From contig JAIUNJ010000004.1 in assembly GCA_020161855.1 (NCBI GenBank), positions 124,001-188,000 of the forward strand: a stretch of DNA of 64,000 nt. The letters run 5' to 3'. Of the stretch, positions 33,579-40,981 are shown piece by piece (positions within the stretch are counted from its first letter, which is position 1; every line of letters starts with the position of its first letter). Under the pieces are notes generated by a model. It ran no database searches. It was not told where the DNA came from and saw only the letters and a list, made by a program, of their open reading frames with translations. The DNA comes from Pseudomonadota bacterium (GTDB taxonomy: Bacteria; Pseudomonadota; Alphaproteobacteria; Rhizobiales; Aestuariivirgaceae). The translations under genes and the position numbers were made by a program.

Positions 33579-34700
33579 ATGCTGAACTATCTGAAACCCT
33601 TCTTCACCAAGGCGTCGAAGGCGGGGGCGCTGATCGCGCTGCATGGCGCAGGGCGGCCGCAATGGACGCCGCGCAACCTCGCGGCACTGGCGCGCGAAGG
33701 CTTTGCCGGAAATGTCATCGGCTACCGCTGCGTGCGCATGATCGCCGAGGCCGGCGCCTCCGTGCCGCTGCTGACCTATGTGGACGGCAAGGAGGTGGAG
33801 CAGCACAGGCTCGCCAGCCTGCTGGCACGGCCCAACCCGTCGCAAAGCGGCCGCGACCTGATCGAGACGCTGCTGGCCCAGCTCATGGTGGCGGGCAATG
33901 CCTATGCCGAACTCGTGTCGCTCGATGGTGAGCCGCGCGAGATCTTTGCCTTGCGGCCCGACCGCATGGCCGTTGTGCCGTCACGCTCCGGCTTCCCGGA
34001 GGCCTATGACTATGCCGTCAACGGATCGGCCCTGCGGCTGCCGCGCGAGGCGGTGCTGCATCTGAAGCTGTTTCATCCGCTTGACGATTTCTATGGCCTC
34101 GCACCACTGGAGGCGGCGCGGCGGGCGATCGACACGCACAATGCCGCCAGTGCCTGGAACAAGGCCATGCTCGACAATGCGGCGCGGCCTTCCGGCGCGC
34201 TGGTCTTCGCCGCGGGCGACGGCCAGCTCACCGGCGAACAGTTCGACCGGCTCAAGGCGGAACTGGAAGCGACCTATCAGGGCGCGGCCAATGCCGGGCG
34301 GCCCATGATCCTCGAAGGCGGGCTCGACTGGAAGGAAATGGGCTTCAGCCCCAAGGACATGGAATTCAACGAAGCCAAGAACATGGCGGCCCGCGAGGTG
34401 GCGCTGGCCTTCGGCGTGCCGCCCATGCTGCTCGGCATTCCGGGCGACAACACCTACGCGAATTATGCCGAGGCCAACCGCGTGTTCTGGCGGCAGACGG
34501 TGGTGCCGCTGCTGGCCCGCACCTGCGAGGCGCTGGCGCTGTGGCTTGAGCCCCATGCCGACGGCAGGCTTTCGGTCCGGCCCGACCTCGATCAGGTCGA
34601 GGCCCTGGCGCCCGACCGCGACGCGCTGTGGAAGCGGGTGAACGAGGCGGTCTTTCTCACTGTCCCCGAGAAGCGGGCGGCGGTGGGCTACGGGGCATAG
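33579..34700 (+). CDS. phage/GTA portal protein (HK97 family)
   Basis: A 373-residue portal: VIGYRCVRMIAEAGASVPLLTY, RPNPSQSGRDLIETLLAQLMVAGNAYAELV, VLHLKLFHPLDDFYGLAPLEAARRAIDTHNAASAWN and the C-terminal AREVALAFGVPPMLLGIPGDNTYANYAEANRVFW block typical of HK97-type portals. Twelve copies would form the DNA channel at one capsid vertex. The first 30 bp are a direct repeat of 33047-33076. The ribosome site is AAAGGAACGACCG. The gene is intact despite the cassette placed just in front of it. Confidence 0.95.
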   Translation: MLNYLKPFFTKASKAGALIALHGAGRPQWTPRNLAALAREGFAGNVIGYRCVRMIAEAGASVPLLTYVDGKEVEQHRLASLLARPNPSQSGRDLIETLLAQLMVAGNAYAELVSLDGEPREIFALRPDRMAVVPSRSGFPEAYDYAVNGSALRLPREAVLHLKLFHPLDDFYGLAPLEAARRAIDTHNAASAWNKAMLDNAARPSGALVFAAGDGQLTGEQFDRLKAELEATYQGAANAGRPMILEGGLDWKEMGFSPKDMEFNEAKNMAAREVALAFGVPPMLLGIPGDNTYANYAEANRVFWRQTVVPLLARTCEALALWLEPHADGRLSVRPDLDQVEALAPDRDALWKRVNEAVFLTVPEKRAAVGYGA

Positions 34701-34751
34701 CGGGGCGCATCCCGCACCCATCTAAAACGATCTGTATACTGAGGAAATGTC

Positions 34752-35288
34752 ATGAACCAGCGTTTGCTGAAACGCGGGGACGGAAAGCCATTGTCTGTGC
34801 TCTCCGGCTCCGGCGTCTTCCAGGGCTATGCCAGCCTTTTCCATCACCGTGACCCGTCGGGCGACATCGTCATGCCCGGCGCCTTTGCCGACAGCCTGAA
34901 GCGGCGGCGGCCCGCCGACATCCGCATGCTCTTCCAGCATGACCCGGCAGAGCCCGTCGGCACCTGGATCGACATGACGGAAACGCCGCGCGGGCTTTTC
35001 GTGCGCGGGCGGCTTGACCGCAACGTGCAGCGCGGGCGCGAGCTGATCTCGCTGCTCGAGACGGGCGGCCTCGACGGCCTTTCCATCGGCTTCCGCACCA
35101 CGCTGGCCCGCCACGACCGGGTGAACAAGGCGCGGCGGCTCATTGCCGTCGACCTTCTGGAAATTTCGCTCGTCACCTTCCCGATGCTGGACGGTGCGCG
35201 CGTGACAAGGACGAAAGCCGCTCTCTGGGCCCTGGCGCAGTCCTTCTTCGGCAAGGGGCCCAACACCATCCAACACGGAGCAAACTGA
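34752..35288 (+). CDS. HK97-family prohead protease
   Basis: A 178-residue S78-type protease that removes the scaffold part of the capsid precursor. Motifs: SGVFQGYASLFHHRDPSGDIVMPGAFADSL at the N-terminus, MLFQHDPAEPVGTW with the catalytic His, and LDGLSIGFRT with the catalytic Ser. GAGGA lies six bases before ATG 34752. The capsid gene starts two bases after its stop. Confidence 0.93.
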   Translation: MNQRLLKRGDGKPLSVLSGSGVFQGYASLFHHRDPSGDIVMPGAFADSLKRRRPADIRMLFQHDPAEPVGTWIDMTETPRGLFVRGRLDRNVQRGRELISLLETGGLDGLSIGFRTTLARHDRVNKARRLIAVDLLEISLVTFPMLDGARVTRTKAALWALAQSFFGKGPNTIQHGAN

Positions 35289-35290
35289 AC

Positions 35291-36499
35291 ATGGACTATG
35301 CAACAACACTTGAAACAAAGGTGGCAGGCAGCACCACGCAGGACGATGTGCTCATCGCCTTCGAAGCCTTCAAGGCGGCCAATGACGAAAGGCTTGCCGA
35401 GATCGAAAAGCGTATGAGCGCCGATGTGCTGACCGGCGAAAAGGTGGAGCGCATCAGCCGCGCCATCGACGAGCTGACGCTGAAGGCAAAACGCCCGCAG
35501 CTTGCCGCCGAAACGAAGGAGGAGCCGAGCGAGCACAGGCGCGCCTTCGACTCCTATGTGCGCAAGGGCGAGGCGCAGGGGCTTTTCGCACTGGAGCTGA
35601 AGGCCATGTCGGTCGGCTCCAATGCCGACGGCGGCTATCTGGTGCCGCAGGAGACCGAGGCCGAGATCGGCAGGCTTCTGAGCCGGGCATCGCCGCTGCG
35701 GGCGATTGCCGATGTGCGCCAGGTATCCTCCGCCATCTATAAGAAGCCCTTCGCCACGGCGGGCGCTGCCGCAGGCTGGGTGGGCGAGACGGGCGCGCGC
35801 AGCCAGACCAACACGGCGACCATCGCCGAGCTGCAGTTTCCGGCCATGGAACTCTACGCCATGCCGGCGGCAACGCAGGCGCTGCTCGACGACAGCGCCG
35901 TGAACCTCGACCAGTGGATCGCCCAGGAGATCGAGACGGTCTTTGCCGAGCAGGAGTCGGAGGCCTTCGTCACCGGCAACGGCAGCAACAAGCCCAAGGG
36001 CTTCATGGACTATACCAAGGTGGCGCAGGGCTCGTGGAGCTGGGGCAACACCGGCTACATCGCCACGGGCGTGGACGGCGCCTTTGCCGCCTCTAACCCG
36101 AGCGACAAGCTGGTGGACCTGATCTACGCGCTGAAGGCGGGCTTCCGCCAGAACGGCAGCTGGATCATGAACCGGGCCACGCAGGCGGCGATCCGCAAGT
36201 TCAAGGACACGGCGGGGCATTATCTCTGGCAGCCGGCGGCCAGTGCTGAAGGCCGCGCCACGCTGATGAACTTTCCGATCGTGGAAAGCGAACACATGCC
36301 TGACATCGGCAGCGACGCCCATGCGCTGGCCTTCGGCGATTTCCGCCGCGGTTACCTGATCGTCGACCGGGTGGGCGTGCGCCTGCTGCGCGATCCCTAT
36401 TCGGCCAAGCCCTATGTGCTCTTCTACACCACCAAACGCGTGGGCGGCGGCATCCAGGATTTCGACGCCATCAAGACGCTGAAGTTCGGCACCGCCTGA
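35291..36499 (+). CDS. major capsid protein (HK97 fold)
   Basis: A 402-residue precursor. The first 100 residues are helical/charged (scaffold-like delta domain: AFEAFKAANDERLAEIEKRMSADVLTGEKVERISRAIDEL), presumably cleaved by the upstream protease. The HK97 core starts near VGSNADGGYLVPQETEAEIGRLLSRASPLRAIADV, with YAMPAATQALLDDSAVNLDQWIAQEIETVFAEQE and the C-terminal GDFRRGYLIVDRVGVRLLRDPYSAKPYVLFYTTKRVGGGIQ. Closely resembles GTA gp5-type capsids. Confidence 0.95.
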   Translation: MDYATTLETKVAGSTTQDDVLIAFEAFKAANDERLAEIEKRMSADVLTGEKVERISRAIDELTLKAKRPQLAAETKEEPSEHRRAFDSYVRKGEAQGLFALELKAMSVGSNADGGYLVPQETEAEIGRLLSRASPLRAIADVRQVSSAIYKKPFATAGAAAGWVGETGARSQTNTATIAELQFPAMELYAMPAATQALLDDSAVNLDQWIAQEIETVFAEQESEAFVTGNGSNKPKGFMDYTKVAQGSWSWGNTGYIATGVDGAFAASNPSDKLVDLIYALKAGFRQNGSWIMNRATQAAIRKFKDTAGHYLWQPAASAEGRATLMNFPIVESEHMPDIGSDAHALAFGDFRRGYLIVDRVGVRLLRDPYSAKPYVLFYTTKRVGGGIQDFDAIKTLKFGTA

Positions 36500-36513
36500 G
36501 AGCGGCCGGACAG

Positions 36514-36539
36514 TTCCTCCCCCGCTTGCGGGGGAGGAA
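36514..36539. repeat. REP-like palindrome between capsid and connector genes
   Basis: Perfect 12-bp arms (TTCCTCCCCCGC / GCGGGGGAGGAA) around TT. The core CCTCCCCC/GGGGGAGG is the same as in the ends of the DUF559 cassette, so this is a solo copy of the element type. Confidence 0.75.
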
Positions 36540-36559
36540 GCCCATTGGAGATTCAAGAC

Positions 36560-37129
36560 ATGCCCCTGATCCAAACCGCTCCACCGGAGACGGAACCCAT
36601 CACCGTGGCCGAAGCCAAGACGCATCTGCGCGTGACCCATGACAGCGATGACGTCTATATCGGCAAGCTCATCGCAGCGGCGCGGCGCGCCTGCGAGCAG
36701 CGCCTCAACCTCCGCCTCATCACGCAGAACTGGTCGCTCTATGTGGACCGCTGGCCCGGCATCGGCGCGCTGATGCTGTGCCTGGCGCCGGTGAGCGCCA
36801 TCGATGACGTGGTGATCTATGGCGAGGATGGAACGCCAGCCTTGCTCGATCCGGCGCATTATGTGCTCGATCATGTGTCGAGGCCCGCCCGCCTTGCGCT
36901 GCGCGCCGACCGGCCGCGGCCACAACCGGGCCGCATGCTCAACGGCATCGAGGTGAAGATGACGGTGGGCTTCGGACCGACGGCCGAGGATGTGCCGCAG
37001 GAGATCCGCCAGGCCATCCTCGTGACCGTGTCGCACTGGTATGACCGGCGCGGCGAGGGCGAGGGTGCGAGCCTGCCCCTGGCCGCCCTCGAACTGCTGA
37101 CACCGCACCGCCCGGCGAGGGTGGCATGA
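36560..37129 (+). CDS. head-tail connector (gp6-like adaptor)
   Basis: A 189-residue protein: PITVAEAKTHLRVTHDSDDVYIGKLIAAARRACEQRLNLRLITQNW is the classic phage gp6/head-tail connector opening, and VPQEIRQAILVTVSHWYDRRGEGE is the C-terminal helix. Binds the portal to start the neck. ATG 36560 is used; an extra in-frame ATG at 36545 adds five residues. It overlaps the DUF3168 gene by four bases. Confidence 0.9.
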   Translation: MPLIQTAPPETEPITVAEAKTHLRVTHDSDDVYIGKLIAAARRACEQRLNLRLITQNWSLYVDRWPGIGALMLCLAPVSAIDDVVIYGEDGTPALLDPAHYVLDHVSRPARLALRADRPRPQPGRMLNGIEVKMTVGFGPTAEDVPQEIRQAILVTVSHWYDRRGEGEGASLPLAALELLTPHRPARVA

Positions 37130-37530
37130 ACGCTGCCCTGAGTGTGCAGACGGCCATGCGCGCGCTGCTGCTGGCCGATGCGCCGCTGCTGGCGCTGCTC
37201 GGCGGCGGCCATGTCTTCGACGAGGTGCCGCGCGGTGCCAAGCCGCCCTTGGTGGAGTTCACCGCCATCGAGACCCGCGACTGGAGTGTCATGGACCAGA
37301 AGGCCCATGAGCACATGCTGCAGCTCGCCGTCGCCACGGCAGAACGCAGCCGCGCTGCCGCACAGGCGATCTGCGAGCGCATCGAAACGGTGCTCGACAA
37401 TGCTGCGTTGACGCTGGAGGGCCACAGGCTGGTGAACCTGCGGCTTGTCTTCTGGAGCGTGGCGCGAAGCCGCGACCAGAGCTTCGGCGCGACCCTGCGT
37501 TTCCGCGCCGCCACCGAACCCGACATATGA
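37126..37530 (+). CDS. DUF3168 tail-completion/terminator protein
   Basis: A 134-residue DUF3168 protein: SVQTAMRALLLADAPLLALLGGGHVFDEVPRGAKPPLVEFTAIETRDWSVMDQKAHEHMLQLAVATAE. In GTAs (gp8) it caps the tail tube at the head-proximal end. Starts inside the connector stop (ATGA). In related clusters a stopper gene normally lies between these two; none is present here. Confidence 0.9.
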   Translation: MNAALSVQTAMRALLLADAPLLALLGGGHVFDEVPRGAKPPLVEFTAIETRDWSVMDQKAHEHMLQLAVATAERSRAAAQAICERIETVLDNAALTLEGHRLVNLRLVFWSVARSRDQSFGATLRFRAATEPDI

Positions 37531-37540
37531 GGACATCATC

Positions 37541-37954
37541 ATGACTGCCCAGAAAGGCCGGGACCTTCTGCTGAAGGTCGACGCTACCGGCGACACTTCC
37601 TTCCAGACCGTGGCGGGACTGCGCGCCACGACACTTTCCTTCAATGCCGAAAGCGTCGATGCCACGGCGCAGGATTCACCCGGCGCCTGGCGCGAATTGC
37701 TGGCGGGTGCGGGCCTCAAGCAGGCAAGCTTGCGCGGCAACGGCATTTTCAAGGATGCCGCGAGCGATGCCACCGTGCGCGGTCTCTTCTTCAACGGCAC
37801 GATCCGCAACTGGCAGGCCATCATCCCCGATTTCGGCATGATCGAAGGGCCCTTCCAGATCACGGCGCTGGAATTCTCCGGCCGCCATGATGGGGAAGTG
37901 ACCTTCGAACTGGCGCTGGCTTCGGCGGGCGCGCTGAGCTTCGAGGTGCTGTGA
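37541..37954 (+). CDS. major tail tube protein (TP901-1 family, gp9-like)
   Basis: A 137-residue tail tube subunit: MTAQKGRDLLLKVDATGDTSFQTVAGLRATTLSFNAESVDATAQDSPGAWRELLAGAGLKQASLRGNGIFKD matches TP901-1-type tail proteins of GTA clusters. It polymerises as rings of six along the tape measure. The stop overlaps the ATG of the next gene (TGATG). Confidence 0.93.
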   Translation: MTAQKGRDLLLKVDATGDTSFQTVAGLRATTLSFNAESVDATAQDSPGAWRELLAGAGLKQASLRGNGIFKDAASDATVRGLFFNGTIRNWQAIIPDFGMIEGPFQITALEFSGRHDGEVTFELALASAGALSFEVL

Positions 37955-38325
37955 TGGCCAATCGTCACCGTGGCGAGATCGAGGCGCAACTGTCGGGCCA
38001 GAGCTACACCCTGTGCCTGACGCTGGGGGCACTGGCCGAAATCGAGGATGCCTATGGCGGCGAGGATCTCCTCGCCATCGCCGAGCGCTTCGAGACCGGC
38101 CGCATCCGCGCCAGCGACGCCATCCGCGTGATCGGGGCAGGGCTTCGCGGCGCCGGCCACGACATCACCGATGGCACCGTTGCCAATCTCAGGGCCGAAG
38201 GTGGCGCCGCCGGCTACCTCCGCATCGTGGCGGAGCTGCTGCGCGCCACATTCGCGGTCGAGGAGGGCGCGCCGCCGGGAAAAGCCCAGGCGCTGCCGGA
38301 GCCCGCTTCCCCTGGCAGCGCCTGA
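37954..38325 (+). CDS. GTA tail assembly chaperone, zero-frame product (gp10-like)
   Basis: A 123-residue protein of the gene transfer agent tail chaperone family: RGEIEAQLSGQSYTLCLTLGALAEIEDAYGGEDLLAIAERFETGRIRASDAIRVIGAGLRGAGHDI. Near its end the frame passes through the heptamer G-GGA-AAA (38277-38283) followed by a strong stem, where ribosomes may slip by -1 into the second chaperone frame (to 38495), giving a predicted 180-residue fusion. ATG 37954; GTG 37951 also in frame. Confidence 0.9.
   Translation: MANRHRGEIEAQLSGQSYTLCLTLGALAEIEDAYGGEDLLAIAERFETGRIRASDAIRVIGAGLRGAGHDITDGTVANLRAEGGAAGYLRIVAELLRATFAVEEGAPPGKAQALPEPASPGSA
38277..38324 (+). promoter_or_regulatory. predicted -1 programmed ribosomal frameshift signal
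   Basis: Slippery heptamer GGGAAAA (38277-38283) is in the correct X-XXY-YYZ phase of the upstream gene. A perfect 11-bp inverted repeat follows after 3 nt: CAGGCGCTGCC (38287-38297) and GGCAGCGCCTG (38314-38324), with a 16-nt loop. A -1 slip leads exactly into the frame that ends at 38495. Confidence 0.8.
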
Positions 38326-38495
38326 TCATCTGGGCCGTGCGCGAACTGAAACTGGCGCCCGAGGCCTTCTGGAAAAGCACCCTGCGCGAACTCCTGCCGC
38401 TGCATGCGGGAGGGCCTGCGGCGGCCGAGTTGCGGGCCCGCCTCGCGGCCATGGCGCAGCGCTGGCCCGACATGAGGATAACAAAACATGACTGA
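38283..38495 (+). CDS. tail assembly chaperone, -1 frame extension (rcc01693/TAC-like)
   Basis: The open frame ends at 38495 and encodes RFPWQRLIIWAVRELKLAPEAFWKSTLRELLPLH..., the pattern of the small phage tail assembly chaperone next to gp10 in GTA clusters (Trp/Phe-rich start, APEAFW motif). Between 38223 and the conserved FPWQRL block it has no ATG, GTG or TTG; the first is GTG 38337, inside the conserved part. The coordinates given are the predicted transframe part (70 residues after the slip). It overlaps the tape measure start by eight bases. Confidence 0.75.
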   Translation, partial: SPGAAGARFPWQRLIIWAVRELKLAPEAFWKSTLRELLPLHAGGPAAAELRARLAAMAQRWPDMRITKHD

Positions 38496-39006
38496 ACGGA
38501 CAGGCACCGCCCTTTCACTCCGGGCGCAGGAATTGCGGCAGGAGATGGAGGGCCTCAACACACTGGCCGACTCCTTCGGGCAGAAGCTGGTGACATCGCT
38601 CGCCGGCGCCGTGATCCATGGCCGCAAGCTCTCCGATGTCTTTCGCGGGCTGGCACTGTCGATGGCGAACCAGGCGCTTGGACAGGCGCTGCGCCCGCTC
38701 GGCAACCTGCTGGGCGGTGCGCTTGCCGGCAGGGCTACGCCCTTCGCGGCGGGCGGCATCGTCAACAGCCCGGTGCTCTTCCCGCTGGCGCAGGGTGCGG
38801 GACTGATGGGCGAAGCGGGCCCCGAGGCCATCATGCCGCTGGCACGCGGCAGCGACGGCAAGCTCGGCGTGCGGGGTGGCGGCGGACGGGCTGTGCAGGT
38901 GACCATCAACATCGCGACGCCCGATGTGGCCTCCTTCCGGCAGGCCCAGGGGCAGATCGCGGCGCAACTCGCCCGCGCCGTCACACGCGGAGAAAGGAAC
39001 AGCTGA
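38488..39006 (+). CDS. tail tape measure protein (short, gp11-like)
   Basis: A 172-residue protein: an amphipathic N-terminus (SLRAQELRQEMEGLNTLADSFGQKLVTSLAGAVIHGRKLSDVFRGLALSMANQAL), a Gly-rich hydrophobic middle (LRPLGNLLGGALAG) and the GGIVNSPVLFPLAQGAGLMGEAGPEAIMPLARG motif of phage tape measure C-termini. It sets tail length and helps DNA delivery. It is very short for the class, implying a very short tail. Confidence 0.88.
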   Translation: MTERTGTALSLRAQELRQEMEGLNTLADSFGQKLVTSLAGAVIHGRKLSDVFRGLALSMANQALGQALRPLGNLLGGALAGRATPFAAGGIVNSPVLFPLAQGAGLMGEAGPEAIMPLARGSDGKLGVRGGGGRAVQVTINIATPDVASFRQAQGQIAAQLARAVTRGERNS

Positions 39007-39007
39007 C

Positions 39008-39637
39008 ATGGGCTTCGACAATGCGAGATTTCCAACCGGCATCGCCCGCGGCAGCAGCGGCGGGCCGGAGCGGCGCACCGAGGTCGTGACCACGGCCTCG
39101 GGACGCGAGGAACGCAACAGCCGCTGGGCCCATTCGCGGCGCAGCTACAATGTGGGGCTCGGCGTGAAGACGCTCGATGACCTGCATGCGGTGATCGCCT
39201 TCTTCGAGGAGCGGCGCGGACGGCTGCATGCCTTTCGCTTCAAGGATCATGCCGATTTCAAATCCTGCCCGCCGCAAGGCGAGATCACGCCCTTCGACCA
39301 GGTGATCGGCGAAGGCGATGGCATCACGGCCGGTTTCCAGCTCAGCAAGCTCTATGGCGAAGGACTGCGGAGCTACCGGCGCGACATCAGCGCGCCCGTT
39401 GCGGGCACGGTGCGTGTGGCCGTCGATGCGGTCGAAAGCAGCGATTTCATCGTGGACGAAACAACCGGCATCGTGAGCTTTGCGGAAGGACACGTGCCAG
39501 CCGCTGGTGCTGTGGTGCAGGCGGGCTTCGCCTTCGACGTGCCGGTGCGCTTCGACACCGACCGCATCGCCATCAACCTGGCGCATTTCGAGGCCGGAGA
39601 AATTCCCGACATTCCGCTGCTGGAGGTGCGGCCATGA
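39008..39637 (+). CDS. DUF2460 distal tail protein (gp12-like)
   Basis: A 209-residue DUF2460 protein: MGFDNARFPTGIARGSSGGPERRTEVVTTASGREERNSRWAHSRRSYNVGLGVKTLDDLHAVIAFFEERRGRLHAFRFKDHADFKSC. In GTAs it is the distal tail ring joining the tube to the hub. The start is ATG 39008. Overlaps the DUF2163 gene by four bases. Confidence 0.93.
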   Translation: MGFDNARFPTGIARGSSGGPERRTEVVTTASGREERNSRWAHSRRSYNVGLGVKTLDDLHAVIAFFEERRGRLHAFRFKDHADFKSCPPQGEITPFDQVIGEGDGITAGFQLSKLYGEGLRSYRRDISAPVAGTVRVAVDAVESSDFIVDETTGIVSFAEGHVPAAGAVVQAGFAFDVPVRFDTDRIAINLAHFEAGEIPDIPLLEVRP

Positions 39638-40512
39638 GGACCTTGCCGGAGGGCCTGCAGGCCCATCTCGACAGCGGCACCACAGGCCTGTGCCACTGCT
39701 GGAAGCTGATGCTGGCCTCCGGCGAGACGCTGGGCTTCACCGATCACGACCGGACCCTGAGCTTCGCCGGAACCAGCTTCGAGGCAGCGGCGGGTTTCAG
39801 CGGCAGCGAGATCGAATCCTCGCTCGGCCTCTCCGTCGACAATCTTGAGGCCAGCGGCGCGCTGCAATCAGGCCTGCTCGATGAGGCGCGCCTGCGGGCC
39901 GGTGACTTCGACCATGCGGCAATCGAGATCTGGCGGGTGAACTGGCAGGAGGTGAGCCAGCGCGTGCTGCTGCGCAAGGGCCATCTCGGCGAGGTGACCT
40001 ATGGCGGCACGGCCTTCACGGCCGAGGTGCGCGGCCTCGCCCATCTCATGAACCAGCCCAAGGGCCGGCTCTACCAGCATGGCTGCGACGCCATGCTGGG
40101 CGACAGCCGCTGCAAGGTGAACGCCGCCGCCTTCTCCGAGACAGGGACGATCCTTGCCGCCGCGGGCGCGAGCCTGACGGCCGCCGAAATTGCAGGCGCC
40201 GATGAGCGCTACTCGCGCGGCACCATCAGCTTCCTGTCGGGGGCCGGAATGGGACGTACACTGACGATCCGCCGACATCGCAAGGTGGAGGGACAGGCCA
40301 AACTCGAGCTTCAGGCCACGCCCGCCTTCGCGGTGCTGGCGGGCGACACGGTCAAGCTGGTCGCCGGTTGCGACAAGCAGCTCGCCACCTGCCGCGCAAA
40401 ATTCGCCAATGCCGCGAACTATCGCGGCTTCCCGCATATGCCGGGCACGGATTTCGTGGCGGCCTTCCCGCGCACCGGCGATCCGGCGCTGGATGGCGGC
40501 CGGCGCGGCTGA
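39634..40512 (+). CDS. DUF2163 tail hub protein (gp13-like)
   Basis: A 292-residue protein: LPEGLQAHLDSGTTGLCHCWKLMLASGETLGFTDHDRTLSFAGTSFEAAAGF and the cysteine-containing KGRLYQHGCDAMLGDSRCKVN, KLVAGCDKQLATCRAKFANAANYRGFPHMPGTDF blocks typical of DUF2163/phage BR0599 hub proteins. The conserved cysteines probably bind a metal or Fe-S centre in the hub, as seen in related GTA hubs. Followed after 34 bp by the peptidase. Confidence 0.93.
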   Translation: MRTLPEGLQAHLDSGTTGLCHCWKLMLASGETLGFTDHDRTLSFAGTSFEAAAGFSGSEIESSLGLSVDNLEASGALQSGLLDEARLRAGDFDHAAIEIWRVNWQEVSQRVLLRKGHLGEVTYGGTAFTAEVRGLAHLMNQPKGRLYQHGCDAMLGDSRCKVNAAAFSETGTILAAAGASLTAAEIAGADERYSRGTISFLSGAGMGRTLTIRRHRKVEGQAKLELQATPAFAVLAGDTVKLVAGCDKQLATCRAKFANAANYRGFPHMPGTDFVAAFPRTGDPALDGGRRG

Positions 40513-40546
40513 CCTCTTCACTCCAGAATTTCAGAAAGCCTCCTTC

Positions 40547-40978
40547 ATGAGCAAACGGCACGACATCGTGGCGGCCGCCCGCGGCTGGCGCGGCACGCCC
40601 TATCGCCATCAGGCAAGCCTGCGCGGCGCTGGCTGCGACTGCCTCGGACTTGTGCGCGGCGTCTGGCGCGAGGTTTGCGGCCCCGAGCCGGAAGCCCCGC
40701 CCGCCTATTCCCCCGACTGGGCCGAGAGCGGCGGCTGCGAGGCACTGGCACAGGCGGGGTTCCGCCATCTGCGGCCAGCGCCCGCTCTCAGCTTCGCGGC
40801 AGGCGACGTGCTGCTCTTCCGCTGGCGGGCGCATCTGCCTGCGAAACATGCGGGCATCGCCACAAGCCCGGCGGCGATGATCCATGCCCAGGACGGGCAC
40901 GGTGTTGCTGAAGTGCCCCTGTCGCCCTGGTGGCTGCGGCGGCTCGCCTTTGTGTTCCAGTTTCCGGGAGTGACCTGA
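40547..40978 (+). CDS. NlpC/P60 family tail peptidase (gp14-like)
   Basis: A 143-residue cell-wall peptidase: IVAAARGWRGTPYRHQASLRGAGCDCLGLVRGVWREVCG with the catalytic Cys32, then LSFAAGDVLLFRW and AKHAGIATSP with His101. In GTA/phage tails it opens peptidoglycan of the recipient during DNA entry. Start ATG 40547; earlier in-frame codons lie inside the DUF2163 gene. Confidence 0.93.
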   Translation: MSKRHDIVAAARGWRGTPYRHQASLRGAGCDCLGLVRGVWREVCGPEPEAPPAYSPDWAESGGCEALAQAGFRHLRPAPALSFAAGDVLLFRWRAHLPAKHAGIATSPAAMIHAQDGHGVAEVPLSPWWLRRLAFVFQFPGVT

Positions 40979-40981
40979 ACC

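Noticed and set aside
33047-33608. Interpretation of the 30-bp direct repeats as an ordinary target-site duplication
   Set aside because: Thirty bp is very long for that, and copy 1 continues as a diverged portal sequence, which suggests a second portal allele rather than a fresh duplication.
34844-37108. A 754-codon minus-strand open frame across protease, capsid and connector genes
   Set aside because: Spans three convincing phage genes on the other strand; composition typical of a GC-rich shadow.
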